In this document: positions 13,850 to 25,316 of the stretch, one piece after another
Numbering within the stretch: position 1 is the first letter of the stretch
Layout of the letters: every line of letters begins with the position of its first letter
Assembly (NCBI GenBank): GCA_013398055.1
Contig: VZRS01007388.1
Span: 647,923-711,922, forward strand
Source: Ifrita kowaldi
Taxonomy: Eukaryota > Chordata > Aves > Passeriformes > Cinclosomatidae
DNA: 64,000 bases
Direction of reading: 5' to 3'
Made by a program: the position numbers and the translations under genes
The notes under the pieces: generated by a model
What the model was told of the DNA's origin: nothing
The model's input: the letters and a program-made list of their open reading frames with translations, nothing else
The model's database searches: none

Positions 13850-14110
13850 AGCGCAGGATCCCTCACCATCAGGGCTGATGTACATCAGCCTGACAGCTAA
13901 TTAGGGTAGACATGAATTTTTCCAATGTAACAGATGTTCGCTAATCAGGCCAGATTTGGAGCCCTTGCGCCAGCAACATTTCATGCACAATTTAACTATC
14001 TAAAAGGAATAAACTACTTAATGCATTGTACTGGAGGCACAGCTGTTTCACAATCAGAAAATTTGCTGTCAAAGATGTTCTCTTTAAAACTGACATGTTT
14101 TTATATAACT
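13850..14110. other. Candidate conserved non-coding block with homeodomain-like sites
   Basis: The stretch carries ctgacagctaattaggg (about 13890), a TAATCAGG site (about 13942) and further TAA-rich cores in a non-repetitive background. CTGACAG resembles a TALE-class (Meis/TGIF) site and TAATTA is a homeodomain core. This combination is common in developmental enhancers. A 64-codon open frame (13934-14128) crosses it but has no known features. Function is inferred from texture only. Confidence 0.22.
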
Positions 14111-17100
14111 CTGATGGGGTGTTTATAATGTATTAATAGTTGTCAGTAAGAGCTGCTGTCATCATCAAGAAGTAAAATATTTCTGAAGGTATATTAAAAT
14201 GAACAGACTCCTTTCTCTTTCCAAAATCTATTTAGATAATTTACTTTGAATGTGGCCTGTTTAATTCTAAATGTACTTTAAACAAAAGGCTTAACATGTA
14301 TCTTTCAAGTTACATCAATTACAAAATATACAAGTTTACTTTCTGACTAGGAAGTACAGCTGAAATATCTTTTAGCTATAGTGGAAATTTATTTCATTTG
14401 CAAGAAAATCATAAACAGAAAATATACTGTGCTAAAATGATGGGAATTGTCTCCATTCTCTTCATAAGAAATAAACCACATGATGGAAAAGTCAGATGAA
14501 AAGTATCCACTGGTTATATAGATTCATATACACCATTACTTAGGAGACCAAGGAAAGAGCATGTGAGATTTTTATTCTTGCATATGAATTTCACAGACCG
14601 GATCCAGAGGTAAATGAGCAGTTCTAAGTCAATTTACTGAAAGCTAACTGTCTTGCATATTGTGTCTAAATTTAAGATACAATATCATCATCTGACTAAC
14701 ATAGTTTCATGTTAATGGCCTGTTCTTTGCAGTTTTTTGACAATTTTTTAACCATGAAAAAAATCAAGTGATGTAACATTTTACAGACTGCTAGAAAAGT
14801 TTGGACCAAAGTTGCACATCCTGTAAATTCTAACAGCATGAGATAGAGCACGGAACTGGAAAGAATATGCTGTCCCTGTAATAATGGCATCTAAGCACTG
14901 CATCAATGCAGTTCCCGGTGAAGTCAGTTGGATTTGCAGGTCGCAAGATACCGAAGCTATTGAGCCTGGCAAAGATGCCTGTGGCTATATATCTGTAAAA
15001 TCCAGCACTGTTGTCATTCAACACCTCGTAAAGGACAAAATCTGAACCCTGTTCTCATGAATCTGGGCTCTACTTGCAACCTAATCTTTAATAAGTCATA
15101 CAGAACAGATAGAGTTAGAATACAAGTGAACAACAGGCAACAGAGTCTGGTTCTTTAGAGAGAAGACTGAGGCAAGGGATCATCCTTTCCTGGATCCTCA
15201 AGTCCAAAATCTGAATGATGCCGTTCTTATCATCACTGCTCGGGAAATCTGGCTGTATTTTGGGGGAATCAGAAATTGTGTCAAGGTATTTGTCCAAAAA
15301 TATCAAGTTCTCTGTTAAAAAAAGGAAGAAGAAGAAGAAGAGGAAGAAGAAGAAGAAGAGGAAGAAAATAACTAAGGTGAATTTTATAAGGGAAGTTGCT
15401 AAAAAAAGAGATGCTAAGAGTTTCTAAGAGTCAAGGACAAAAGCAACCTTAAATAAACAGCAGATATTGACTGTGCCAAAATACTGGGATAGATTCAGTG
15501 AAGAGGAGATGTCCAAAGAGTCAAGCATGATTTTAAGAGCTTTCACAAACATAAACAGAGACAGAAATTAGGATGGAAGCAAAATTAGTGATTCCAAATG
15601 AGTGACAGTTCAGTAAGAATATTGCTAATAATTCTTTAGGAAGAAAAATTACTATATAAGGGTAGCCTTTTTAATAATAATAATAACAATAAAGAGCTTG
15701 AAATAAATTACTTGTGAAATTCTGAAATTTTTAAACCAGCTAAGACACAATACATATCATTTGTTATAATGAGAATTTTCTGCTCAATAAAGACCTGATG
15801 GTTTTGGTTTTTAATTATATCTACAAGGTAAGGAACCAAAATGACCAAAATGGTGCAAAGCAGAAGAGTGATCTGAACAATAAAAATCTAACCTAAATAA
15901 AATAATGACCAACAGTGAGAAATGTTATGAAAACTACCAGCTATCTAAAGGATGTGAAACCTTTGGATTATTGAGAGTATCTTATCCTGGACTTTTATAA
16001 AAAGAGAAAATTAAAAAGACCTCTAAGATTTTAATCCTACATATAAATATTTAACTTTATTCCCTTAAGGAATCCCTTCAACTTCAAGCTAGCGCATGTT
16101 TGTCCCCCATGGCAGCGGGACACAAAGAATGCATCCAACCTATATGGATTTCACTATAGCCTTGAAGCTGCATCTCACAACCTTTGAGTTTAAAATTGGA
16201 TTGGTATAATCCTGAAGAAGAGGGTTTGGTGGGCTGGAAAGAGATTGCAAGGAAAAGGCAAGGATGGCATTGATGAGAGTTGTTGCAGGAGGTTTACCCA
16301 TGGAGAGAAAATAGTTTTGTCTTTCTTGACATCTTCAGTAATAATCTGAAAGAAGTAATGATCTTAATGAATTCACTGTCATAACGAGCGAACAATGGTA
16401 ATTTAGGAGAATCTGAAAGTACCAGTAAGAACAAAGAGAAATAACACAAAGGCACCCTGAGAGATTAAAAGCATAGGCGAAAATACTGTAACAAAATGAG
16501 GTTTGGACTGGAAAGACACAATTCCCAACATATTTTCTGAAAAACAATCCAAAGCAAGAATATTCAATGACAGAGTCAGACACTAATTGGCAATGCAAAA
16601 TGGCACAAGAGAAAAAAAACCTCCCAAACATACCCCAACAGCCTATTTTGTGCTGCCCATGCATCATATTCAGAGCATGGGAAGTCAGGAGTCAGCCTTT
16701 TCTACACTGCTGATGAACATAAGCGAGGAATTACCACGCTGGCCCAGGCCTGCTAGCCATTGTGGGATCCCACACCTGACATTACTGTGAATAGTAACAT
16801 CCCTTTCAAGAAATACCTGGCCTTTATGACAACAATAATAAGAACATAATGGATTCTCTTTTCTAACTGCAGGCAGTAAAGGGAGGTGGCTCTCATTCTT
16901 CCCTTTACTCATTAGAAACTTTTGAGCACTTTCAAAACAAACAAAATAAAACAAAAAACCCCCAACCTTCCATAACTTGGAGATAGACAACCAGCTGAGG
17001 CCTTATAACATTATAGGCACTCTGTTGTCAGAAAAGTATTCATGAGATGGTAGAGTATGAACAAAATCATCTGAACACAAAGACTAAGTTTCAGGGACAA

Positions 17101-17682
17101 AAACATTTGTACAGTCACTTCCACTAAAGGATGACAAAGGTACCAACAAGATAAAAATCAACAATATATCTGATTTTATGGTAACATCTGATCCACTCCT
17201 CAACAGCACCTTTTTTGCTATTCATTTCTGCCAGCCTCCCATATACCCTCTTTCATTGAAGCCATGACTGGGACTGTGGACCCTGTGCAAATCCATTTCA
17301 AGATGTAAAAATATGTGCTACACTCCTTCCAGTGCTCAGGATAAGGCCAAAATACACCTAACTCTTCTTTCCATCTTCACCCCAGCAAATTCACCACTGG
17401 AACAGCAGCTTAAAAGAAGCAGTGAATGTTTGAACCACATTTAAAGCAGATTGAACAAAACCCTAGAAAATACCACTGTGTTGAGAGAACTGTCGTCATA
17501 CTGATCAATAGCATCTAATTGTTACTTAGGTTCCCCCATCTGTTTGTAGCCATCTGTTGTTTCTCATCTTATATTTAGGGTGTCTACTGCCTGGGTACAG
17601 AGACACCCAAGCTGGCCTCACACCCTCTACAGAAGCACTGAGGAGTATGTGGGGACAGAGATATCCTGAGAGCCGGAGGAGG
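14111..17682. other. Unique non-coding stretch with purine-rich repeats
   Basis: No gene recognised. It includes a GAA-rich microsatellite (15317-15367) and a short TAA run (about 15671-15690). Minus-strand open frames at 16335-16667 (110 codons) and 16685-16990 (101 codons) show no domain, and cysteine and serine enrichment typical of random frames. Confidence 0.55.
15317..15367. repeat. (GAA)n microsatellite with GAG interruptions
   Basis: After a short A run the plus strand is a pure purine tract of GAA/AAG triplets, with regular GAG interruptions that divide it into two similar blocks. This periodic interruption suggests that a block of several triplets was itself duplicated. The lysine-rich open frame across it (15215-15427) is a by-product of the repeat. 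Confidence 0.92.
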
Positions 17683-17810
17683 TCTGCAAAAGTGAAAGCC
17701 GTTTGCTCCTCTCCGTACAAACGTATGGCAGGGGTGTACTCACGTGCTGCACTGCTTCTCTAACCACACTGGTGTGCCTGTGTGGACAGAGAGGCAATTT
17801 TCCATGACCA
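17683..17810. repeat. Copy A of an unclassified ~128-bp repeat
   Basis: This segment aligns end to end with 18701-18829, in the same orientation, with about 24 mismatches and one single-base indel (about 81% identity by my count). Both copies start at tctg-aaaagtgaaag and stop at ccatgacca. Identity falls sharply at both edges. On the minus strand copy A lies in a 120-codon open frame (17627-17989), and the same frame is open in copy B, giving related peptides (for example ...SVVREAVQH versus SVVRNAVQH). I do not recognise the family. It may be an interspersed repeat, a local segmental duplication or a duplicated exon. Confidence 0.75.
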
Positions 17811-18700
17811 GCCTTTAAGATATTCCTCTGTAAATGGGACATATTGGATAAGAGTTGATTAAGGATTTTTTTTATATGCAGCTCTGTTAAATATCGAAGC
17901 CCGTTACAGCTCATCTTGTCAATTGCTAGTTTAGGAATTGCAAGGCTTTCTGCAAAGGATGTGTAAGAGTCTAGAATGGCAATGAACATACAGGAGAACT
18001 CATACGCCTGCTTGATGACTGCACAGACTCTTTAGCTAAAATTATTGCTGTGAACACAATAATGCATGCATATGGTTAACATGAACTACTGTAGGGGATC
18101 TATACTCTGCCATTTCTTTGTAGAATCTCTACAGATTCAGAATGCCAAAATAAAACCATTTGAACTCTAAACTACCAATCTCACAATAAAATAAAATTGT
18201 AAAAAATAGCTCAAGAAAAGAATTAACAGGACTAGCCAGCAAAATTCTCTCACTGTTCAAAACAAACAGAGCTCTGCTAGCAACAACAAAAATTTGACAA
18301 ACTACCCAAGACCTCAAACCTTAATGTGGTCCTTTATCAAGCCGATGTTGCACAATCCTGACCAGAATTTAGGAAATAGTGTATCTGTGTCTTCCTAGTT
18401 ATCAATGGAATTTCTAATAAAAAAGAAATATTTACAAATAGTAAAAAACCCCAATATTGCAAAAGAGGTTTCTGAGCTGCATGGGAAATGTGAGTTGGGA
18501 TTCTCCTACACTGAACTACAGGGCAATGTTCTTTCTTCCACAAATGGAGTCAGCCTCATGCACAGAGCAATAGAACCAGCTTAGGGTCACACCACATCTA
18601 TTTTTAATCAAGGCACCAAACTTAGATGTCAACTTTACAGGCACAAATTCCAATTAGGCCCCAATTAGAAGTACCAAAGGCATTATATATAAAGCTGAGT
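17811..18700. other. Spacer between the two ~128-bp repeat copies
   Basis: Unique AT-rich DNA of about 890 bp that separates repeat copies A and B. Weak similarity may continue for some tens of bases beyond the 3' edge of each copy, but needs gaps. Nothing else is recognisable. Confidence 0.5.
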
Positions 18701-18829
18701 TCTGGAAAAGTGAAAGTTATTTGCTTCTGTCAGTACACATGTATGGCAGGGCCGTACTCCTGTGCTGTACTGCATTCCTAACCACACTCATGTGCTCGTG
18801 TGGAGAAAGTGGCAATTTTTCCATGACCA
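18701..18829. repeat. Copy B of an unclassified ~128-bp repeat
   Basis: This is the second copy of the element at 17683-17810, about 1.0 kb downstream in direct orientation. On the minus strand the matching frame continues from 18947 and ends with a stop at 18717-18719, a little before the copy edge. Many of the differences between copies fall in third codon positions of that frame, but replacement changes are nearly as frequent, so coding selection is not demonstrated. Confidence 0.75.
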
Positions 18830-19267
18830 CATACAAAAGACAGTTTTTTGTATAGAAAATAGACATCCCCCGAATTGTTTGGAAATGACTAATGAAGACT
18901 TGGCTATAAAAATTCCGACAACAGTCCCGGTTTTGTGAGCCACACACTAGTGGCAGAGATTTCTAGACCTCAGTGAAAATGCTTTTGTAATAATTAAAAT
19001 AGAAAAAGCTTAAAATACAAAAATTCAACAATATTACAGTTGTAACCTAACATTTTAAAACAGATTTGAACTCAGTTTGGAGAATTCAATCTGCTGCATT
19101 GAAAACAATTGGTGTGAAGTTCCTGAAATTCATCAGCATTTAACCAAAGGACATTGTTGGATTCTGTGCCCATTCAGATGTCTCAGTCTTTAGCTCTGAT
19201 CCTGTAGGCTCCCTGTGAAATTTGGTATATCTGAGTAAGTTTTTATATACAACAATGTGTAGAGGAG
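18830..19267. other. Unique stretch between repeat copy B and the solo LTR
   Basis: AT-rich sequence with no recognisable repeat or open frame of note. It ends with the bases ggag (19264-19267), which match the four bases after the LTR. Confidence 0.5.
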
Positions 19268-19735
19268 TGATGCCATGATGATTTTTTGCCTTTTCTTTTA
19301 TACCCCTTTTATACCTTTTTATAACTTCAGTATTCTTATTGTTTTTAGCCTACATTCTTAGACTTATTTTGTCAAGCTAGGAGACTAAACATCCTAGAAG
19401 CTTCGTAGTTAGGGATCAGAGTGCCCTAGACACCAAGGTCCTCTCCAGAACACATTTTGTGAACTCAGATAGAGCCATCCAGGGGAAGGTTCCTTGAGGA
19501 GGGGGTGGGCTCAGTATAGCCTCTCATTGGGGAATCTTTGATAGATATGCTAATTAGTAAGATCTATAATGTTATACAAGACTTTTTTGTGGTGTGTGCA
19601 TTGCAGTGGGCATTTCACCACATTCCACCTGGACATGGTGCACCTAAGGATCCTTAAAATAAATACCGAGGTAAAACCCCTTTTTCCCTTCTAACCGTGT
19701 TTGGTTCTTGATTTTAAGACCAGGAAAAGGCATCA
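19268..19735 (+). mobile_element. Solo LTR of an endogenous retrovirus, intact ends
   Basis: The 468-bp segment begins TGATGCC and ends GGCATCA, a perfect 7-bp terminal inverted repeat with the TG...CA ends that retroviral integrase leaves. It is flanked on both sides by ggag (19264-19267 and 19736-19739), a 4-bp target-site duplication. Inside are TATA-like sequences in a T-rich part (about 19300-19325) and a polyadenylation signal AATAAA at 19658-19663. The 3' part resembles R/U5 text I remember from LTRs of other birds. No gag, pol or env sequence and no second LTR lies nearby, so this is a solo LTR left by recombination. A 4-bp duplication is typical of class I (gammaretrovirus-like) elements, but the class assignment is inference. 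Confidence 0.88.
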
Positions 19736-20467
19736 GGAGAGCAGTCAATACGAGACTGAGAACATCATGTTAGTATTATCAGGGAAAGACAAGATCAAGT
19801 AAACTGTGGATGAGAAGCTGATAACCAAGAACCAATTTTCAAAACCAAAACTTTGTGGTATATCCCATGCTTTCTTTTGACAATTTTTTTGTTACTTACT
19901 GAATGCCTGAAGTGACATGCTTGCTTCACACATTGAGCAAGTATATTTGGGGTTTTTCTCACTGGGCATTTCAAACCCTGCATTTTAACCTAGTAGAGAA
20001 AAACATTGTCCAGTGAATATTCTGGTTCAAAAAATTTGATAGAATCACTAGGTATTTCCAGAATAGAAAACATAAGAATGGACTTTATGTTTTAGATTCT
20101 AATGCATCACATAAAAGTGCAAATGCTGTGCTATTCCCCCACTCCTCCCGAATTGCCCCCAATACAGCAGACAATGAGTTTGCAATTACTTGATTTTTTT
20201 TTTCTGTGTATCAGTGTTAAAATATGCAGCTACTCCACTCTCTGCCTAATGACACCTTATTTTAAGACCAAACTAGTAAAAATATGAGGCACAGAAATGG
20301 CAGCTAAGTGTATCCAGCTTGGGAGAGAGCTCTGTGGTTAATGTGTTCTGAGAGCCTTTGCGAGCCAATAGACTTTCCAGTGGAATATGGCTGCAGATCA
20401 AGTGTAATCATTTCAGCCACTTTTCAATTTATGGACAGCATGAGTAAATAGCTTATTCTAACATTTG

Positions 20468-20488
20468 GCTTTTTGGGGGCCAAAAAGC
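20468..20488. other. Short perfect hairpin
   Basis: Nine-base arms gctttttgg and ccaaaaagc are separated by three G residues. A run of T does not follow the stem, and factor-independent terminators are not expected in this genome, so it is recorded only as a structural curiosity. Confidence 0.5.
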
Positions 20489-20869
20489 TTGTATAAATTA
20501 GTGGCATGTATAAGTGCATACTGCTGCACTGTAACGATGCAAAACAGGAGGCTTTCCAGTCTGTTCTTTCAGCAAAAGCTCTGCTGTGCTGCAACTCAGC
20601 ACAGTAGTGCTTTATTTGCATCCCTGCAAGCTACTCATTGTGTTGCTACTGTTTTATCGTTTTCCTAGCTAGCTCTGCTCATGAAAGGCTGTTTCATCTT
20701 GTCGGTGTGAGTAAATCTCTCTTTTTATACCATGAATCTCATTTAAAAGCTGGCTCAAGAAAAAAACCAGACTGAATTAAGTAATTTTAATTAATTATTT
20801 ATTATATCTCTTGCTTAATCGGCACGTATTTTATCCACAGAAAGGTACAATGCCTGGATGTGATGAGTG

Positions 20870-20990
20870 ATGGACTGTGAGTCAAACACATAGGTCAGTC
20901 GCTGTCCCACTCCACGAACTCAGACAAACAACTTCATCTCCAGCTGCTCTTCTCCCCTTGCTATCTATTTACCTTTTTGGTCTTACACTG
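20870..20990 (+). mobile_element. Possible ancient MIR-like SINE remnant
   Basis: The order of short blocks (ggactgtgagtca, then taggtcagtcgctgtcccactcc, then aactcagacaa and acttcatctc) follows the MIR core consensus I remember (tRNA-derived SINE shared by amniotes), with many substitutions. A degraded MIR copy is plausible in a bird genome. The match is from memory and is patchy, so chance resemblance remains possible. Confidence 0.35.
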
Positions 20991-21086
20991 CACTCAGAGT
21001 CAGACATCTGAATAAGCAGCTTGCCAAGACTGGTATGTGCTACTACAGCTGTACTGTGTCTTTGTTGTATTTCTCTTACCCTGTTC

Positions 21087-21089
21087 ATT

Positions 21090-21136
<47 letters not shown>

Positions 21137-21151
21137 TATTAATAATAATAT
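21087..21151. repeat. (ATC)n microsatellite grading into (AAT)n
   Basis: About sixteen uninterrupted ATC triplets are followed by ATT/AAT triplets. The poly-aspartate open frame on the minus strand (21000-21269) is created by the repeat and is not a gene. A pure run of this length is likely to vary between individuals. Confidence 0.95.
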
Positions 21152-22328
21152 ACAAATATAACATGGAGTAAATGAGCAGTCCTTTCCAGTGGCTAAATTT
21201 AATGGGAGGAGGAGGAGGTGTGAAAAGGCACCATGAATTGGAAGATGCAGCCTGCCTGGATGGTTCCACTTGCTCTACTTAACAGTAGCTGAACTCATGG
21301 ATCACCACTGTCTTCGTAGGTGGGTTTTTTAATTTATTCAGTTTTGGATATTTTGTCCCTCTTAAAAAGACTGCATGTGTGTTCAAATCCTGCCAAGATC
21401 TGGTCTCAGCTAAACTGCCTTCTCTGAGACAACATTTATCTCAGTTCTAGAACTTAAACTCTTCTGGAAAACTGTGCCTATTGCAGAGCATCAAACCCTC
21501 TGTATTATTTATATCCACTTTTTATTGTCCCCTTACATTTCCAACTAAAATAAAAATATCTAAAAATAGATTTAATAAAAAAGAAAAATTAGGCAACTAT
21601 TCTTATATTGATGACATTTTCATACTGAGTCAAAAGATCAGGATGTGCTAGTTTGACACACAGATGACCAACAAAGAAAACCATGAAAATATTGCTATTT
21701 TTTCAAGTGAACAGAAGACTGCTGTCAAATATAGGGAAAACAGGTTTTCCTGTCTGGTCTGACAGCTGCTGTACCTGCGGTTCTGGATCATGACTACATC
21801 TGGTCTAAACAATATAAAGGATGTGTATGGAAAATGAAAGATCCCACCTTCTTTACATACAGGTGAGAAAAACATGGACATAACTGCTGCCTCTACTGCC
21901 TTGAGGAGTAAAAGTCAGCAGAAATTTGTTAAAACATCTTCTATGTGCAAAAGCACTCTGCATACAGAGAAAAATTGTAGCCTACATCTCCTCTGGTATT
22001 AGCTATTTTTTTGTCTTTTTTTTAATGAAGGACAATAAATCAATTTTTGATGTTCCAAAATCACAGAGCTCAGCACAATTTTTTTTTGTAAAAAAATTAC
22101 AAAATCTCTTTAGAATAAGTTGTTATAATGTTGTTTATAACATCCTGTTATTAAAATATCTTCTTAGTATAGAAACCTACAATGGTGACCAACTGACCTC
22201 TTAACTCTTTCCTTAACAGACAGACTTGGCTCTGTGAATCTCCTTTGCCTCTCTCAAGCAGACTTTCCACACTTTTAACCTTTCTCATCTGTTCTGCAAG
22301 TCCTCTCCAAGTTTTTATCATCATTTTT

Positions 22329-22877
22329 TTACAGTGCAAGCTTATGTTCAGCTGACTGCCTGCTCTGGGATCCAAGTAGTTGCAATTGCTTCTCAAGAAA
22401 GAATTCCCCTTGTGTATACAAAGCACCCCTTTGAACTGGATGTGCCTGAAAAGGGATTGCATGAGAAGCTTCCTGCAGTGGCCAGAGATAACTACAGTTC
22501 TCAGAATGTTCCTTCATCATTGCATTAAAAGACACTGTGGCACTGCATTCATCACACCCAAAGTGCAAATATATAGATTTCAATCTGGATATGTAAAAAA
22601 ATATATTTTTTCTTTTATTAATAATATTTTTAGCAGTTTCTAGCATGATCAATGGCCCATTGGGTGAACATTCATTTACAGAAGCCATTTGGAGGTTGAA
22701 ATAGTGATAAAGACAAAGAACTTGAGAGAAAACACCACTTCTTCCCACCAATGGCATTTGCCAATCCAGTTGATCTCTCAGTGTGCTTGGCCATCCATCT
22801 AGGGGGAAGAAATAAAAATACAACTCTCCCAGAATAATTTTAATATGTGAAATTATTATTAAAAAGGGTACAAACAA
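22329..22877 (-). other. Longest open frame in the window (182 codons), unassigned
   Basis: A minus-strand frame runs from an ATG at 22877 to a stop at 22329-22331. The first thirty or so residues are hydrophobic (FVPFLIIISHIKIILGELYFYF), and could pass for a signal or membrane anchor. The rest has eight scattered cysteines and no motif I know. It is longer than expected for AT-rich random DNA, but it lacks any homology I can name, crosses AT-rich low-complexity sequence around 22600, and overlaps the plus-strand exon-like stretch. I treat it as a possible fortuitous frame, not a CDS. Confidence 0.15.
22335..22528 (+). other. Exon-like open stretch after a strong 3' splice site
   Basis: A long pyrimidine-rich run (22257-22330) ends in tttttttacag at 22334, a good acceptor. 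After it one plus-strand frame is open for 64 codons, beginning QAYVQLTACSG and containing IPLVYTKHPFELDVPEKG, then stops at 22526-22528; the attaaa hexamer overlapping that stop could act as a weak polyadenylation signal. The peptide has a varied, protein-like composition but I recognise no family. The opposite strand is also open here. It could be a terminal exon of an unseen gene, a decayed exon or chance. Confidence 0.2.
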
Positions 22878-25316
22878 AATATTATGAGACTGTAGATTTA
22901 GTCTTCTGCATTTTTCAAAATTGCTTTCTACTTATAACTTTGACAACAAATCTCTAACAAATTGAGAATATTTGGTAAAACAATAGCAACAAATTGCTGC
23001 AGTCACATGATGAACTTTCAGCTGCCAAGTCTCACCCAAGAGAGAATTTTCATAGCTAAACTGCATAATCCTCAGAAAAATAAGCATTTGTAATAGAATT
23101 ACTGACAGACTTTCAACTGCAGTATTGGGAATAGTGATATTTAACAAACTGGTGGTTATGTTTTTATTTTATTCTTTTTTAGAGTCTGCATATGTAATCA
23201 TTTTAAATAAAAATCACAACAGACCCCAGATACCTAGAAGAATAGATTGTGGGGGATAACCAAGATAAATCAGAGCACAGATAACACAAAACGTATTTAA
23301 GTTGCTCTATATTCAGAAAATTCAACACTGGAAAGTAATTGCTAGAGCACAGAATTAAGTCAGTATAGAAAATTAAAAATATAAAATATACTAAGTGCAA
23401 TTAAATTTAATTAAACTCAGGTCATCTTTTTAAATTCAATGGTTTCAGGTGGTCAAGACCAACAGTTTTTTCACAGTACAAAAGTACTGACAAAAAGACA
23501 TACTTTTGATATTTGGTACCGGTAGCATGCAGTCGTTGTTAAACAAAAATATTGCCTGGATGAACACAAAATAAGTAAAACTTTTTACAAAGTGATTGAG
23601 CTATCAGAAGTTCAGAAAAAAAACCAACCTAGCATCAGAATAAGTAGAATGAATAAGGATATAGAAATATACTCAAAATAAGGAACATTTTCTTCTGTCT
23701 AAATATAGATTGTACTTTGCTTTTCATATACAGAAGAATTAAATTAATAGTCAAAAGTAGTGCTTGAGCTAATACCTACAGTAAGAATGACTATGTCTTT
23801 TGGGATTTTCCCCCTTTTGAATTTAACAATGCAAATTTAACAATGGATTCTGCCCAATGATTGCAAATTTCAGCAGTGACATTCTTGACGGAATAGCCTG
23901 ATTAGAAAATAATTGTACTTCCTTTCAGCTACTGTTACCTCACCCACACTTTTCATTTCCTATAAGGTACAGTGGCAAAACCGCATCTTTCAACTCTCCC
24001 TCTTTTATCTGATGTAGTGGATGACAGGTAATCTAGCTGAAAGTTCCTACAATTGCACCACCAGAAAAACACTGGCTGATGAAATCTGAGCAGTTATCAC
24101 ACTAACCATCACCTGTCAAGCCTCTTGCTTCAATTTAAGGGTGCATCAATTTTCTGAAGAGGAAATCAAGGGCAAAGAATAAAAGCGCTACAGATAAACA
24201 CTGACAAAGGCCCTTTCTGGTTTTTTTTTTTTTTATTTATGATGGGATGTACTATCATAGGTTGCTCTGTGAGGTTTTATCAACTGTCCTGATACATCCC
24301 AGATAGCTTGGAATTCTTTGGCCATTGATGAAGTGCTATACTTGCACTTACTGAAAGGGCAGAAGATTTCTAACTGAAAATTACTTTCACTAAATACCAC
24401 AAAGATATTGAAGTCAGAAAGAGCAAGGAGATGGAACAAATGACAGCTGCATATAACAATGAACTTCTGTTTTCTGAGCTGGCAGACAAGGCTGATTAGA
24501 GAAAGAACATGAAAAAATGTTTTCTTAAAGCCAGGGAGCATATTGTGTAAAGTGTCAGGTACAAAGAGTTCATGTGTTCTCTGTAGTGAAATGTGAACAC
24601 CTTTGCTGCTGACGGTATTTTCCATGGACTCACCCAGCTCTCCAAAGTAAAGTACAATGGGACCTTCTTACAGGTGGGGGAGAATTACAAATTTCTCAGG
24701 GAAGAGGAAAAGATGCCTCAATATCAAAGCAAGCCAAATTCAGGTTGCAAGCAAGTACATTCAACATCTCTGACTTCCATGGAGTGATCACATCCAGTCA
24801 GCAGTCAGCCTGACTTGTAGGTATAAATTATGTTGGCCTTTTTAGATGTTCTTCCTCTTGTTTACAAAATCAGCAGAGGGAGAGACTCTCAGCTCAAATG
24901 TGACTCTTTGATAGCTATCCTGCAGCGGAGCAGATGAAACAAGTAGTGTAAAGAGAAGTAACAGCAATAAAAACATCCTCACACAGAGTTGCACCTGGCT
25001 ATGAATATCTCATGAGACTCTGATTTTGCCCCAGTGTTTCCAGTTTCCTTATCAATTATTAGAAGGGGATCAATACATCCCAATAAAGCCCAGGGGTGAC
25101 TTCCTGATGACTTCCACAGGCTTTCAACTGAACATGAATTATTGAGATACATGCAACCTCTGTTCCAGTCAAGCATGAGCCAGAGTAGAGTGTCGTGGGT
25201 GCAGGAAAAGCGCAAGACATATGAGTTCACGAAGGACTCTTTAATTCAGAGTGACCATTGTGTTTTCCCCTTTTTTTATTACTTCTTCACTCATTTGTTG
25301 ATATTTCTGCCCACAG
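22878..25316. other. Unique non-coding stretch
   Basis: No gene recognised. It is strongly AT-rich from 22880 to 23760. A more complex stretch at about 23930-24210 resembles conserved non-coding DNA and ends in a 14-base T run (24221-24234). A 130-codon minus-strand frame (24233-24625) has no known motif and is of chance length. Confidence 0.5.

Larger units (their letters stand above)
19736..22334. other. Unique stretch with microsatellite and possible old SINE
   Basis: No gene recognised. It holds a small hairpin (20468-20488), a MIR-like segment (20870-20990) and an ATC/AAT microsatellite (21087-21151). The remainder is unique AT-rich DNA. Confidence 0.5.

Noticed and set aside
15215..15427. 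Plus-strand lysine/arginine-rich frame
   Set aside because: Generated by the GAA microsatellite.
20468..20488. Rho-independent terminator
   Set aside because: The stem is not followed by a T run and the genome is vertebrate, so such a terminator is not expected.
21000..21269. Minus-strand frame with a run of aspartates
   Set aside because: The run is the translation of the ATC microsatellite; flanking residues show no protein-like features.
24233..24625. 130-codon minus-strand frame
   Set aside because: No domain or splice context; frames of this length are expected by chance occasionally in 64 kb of such DNA.
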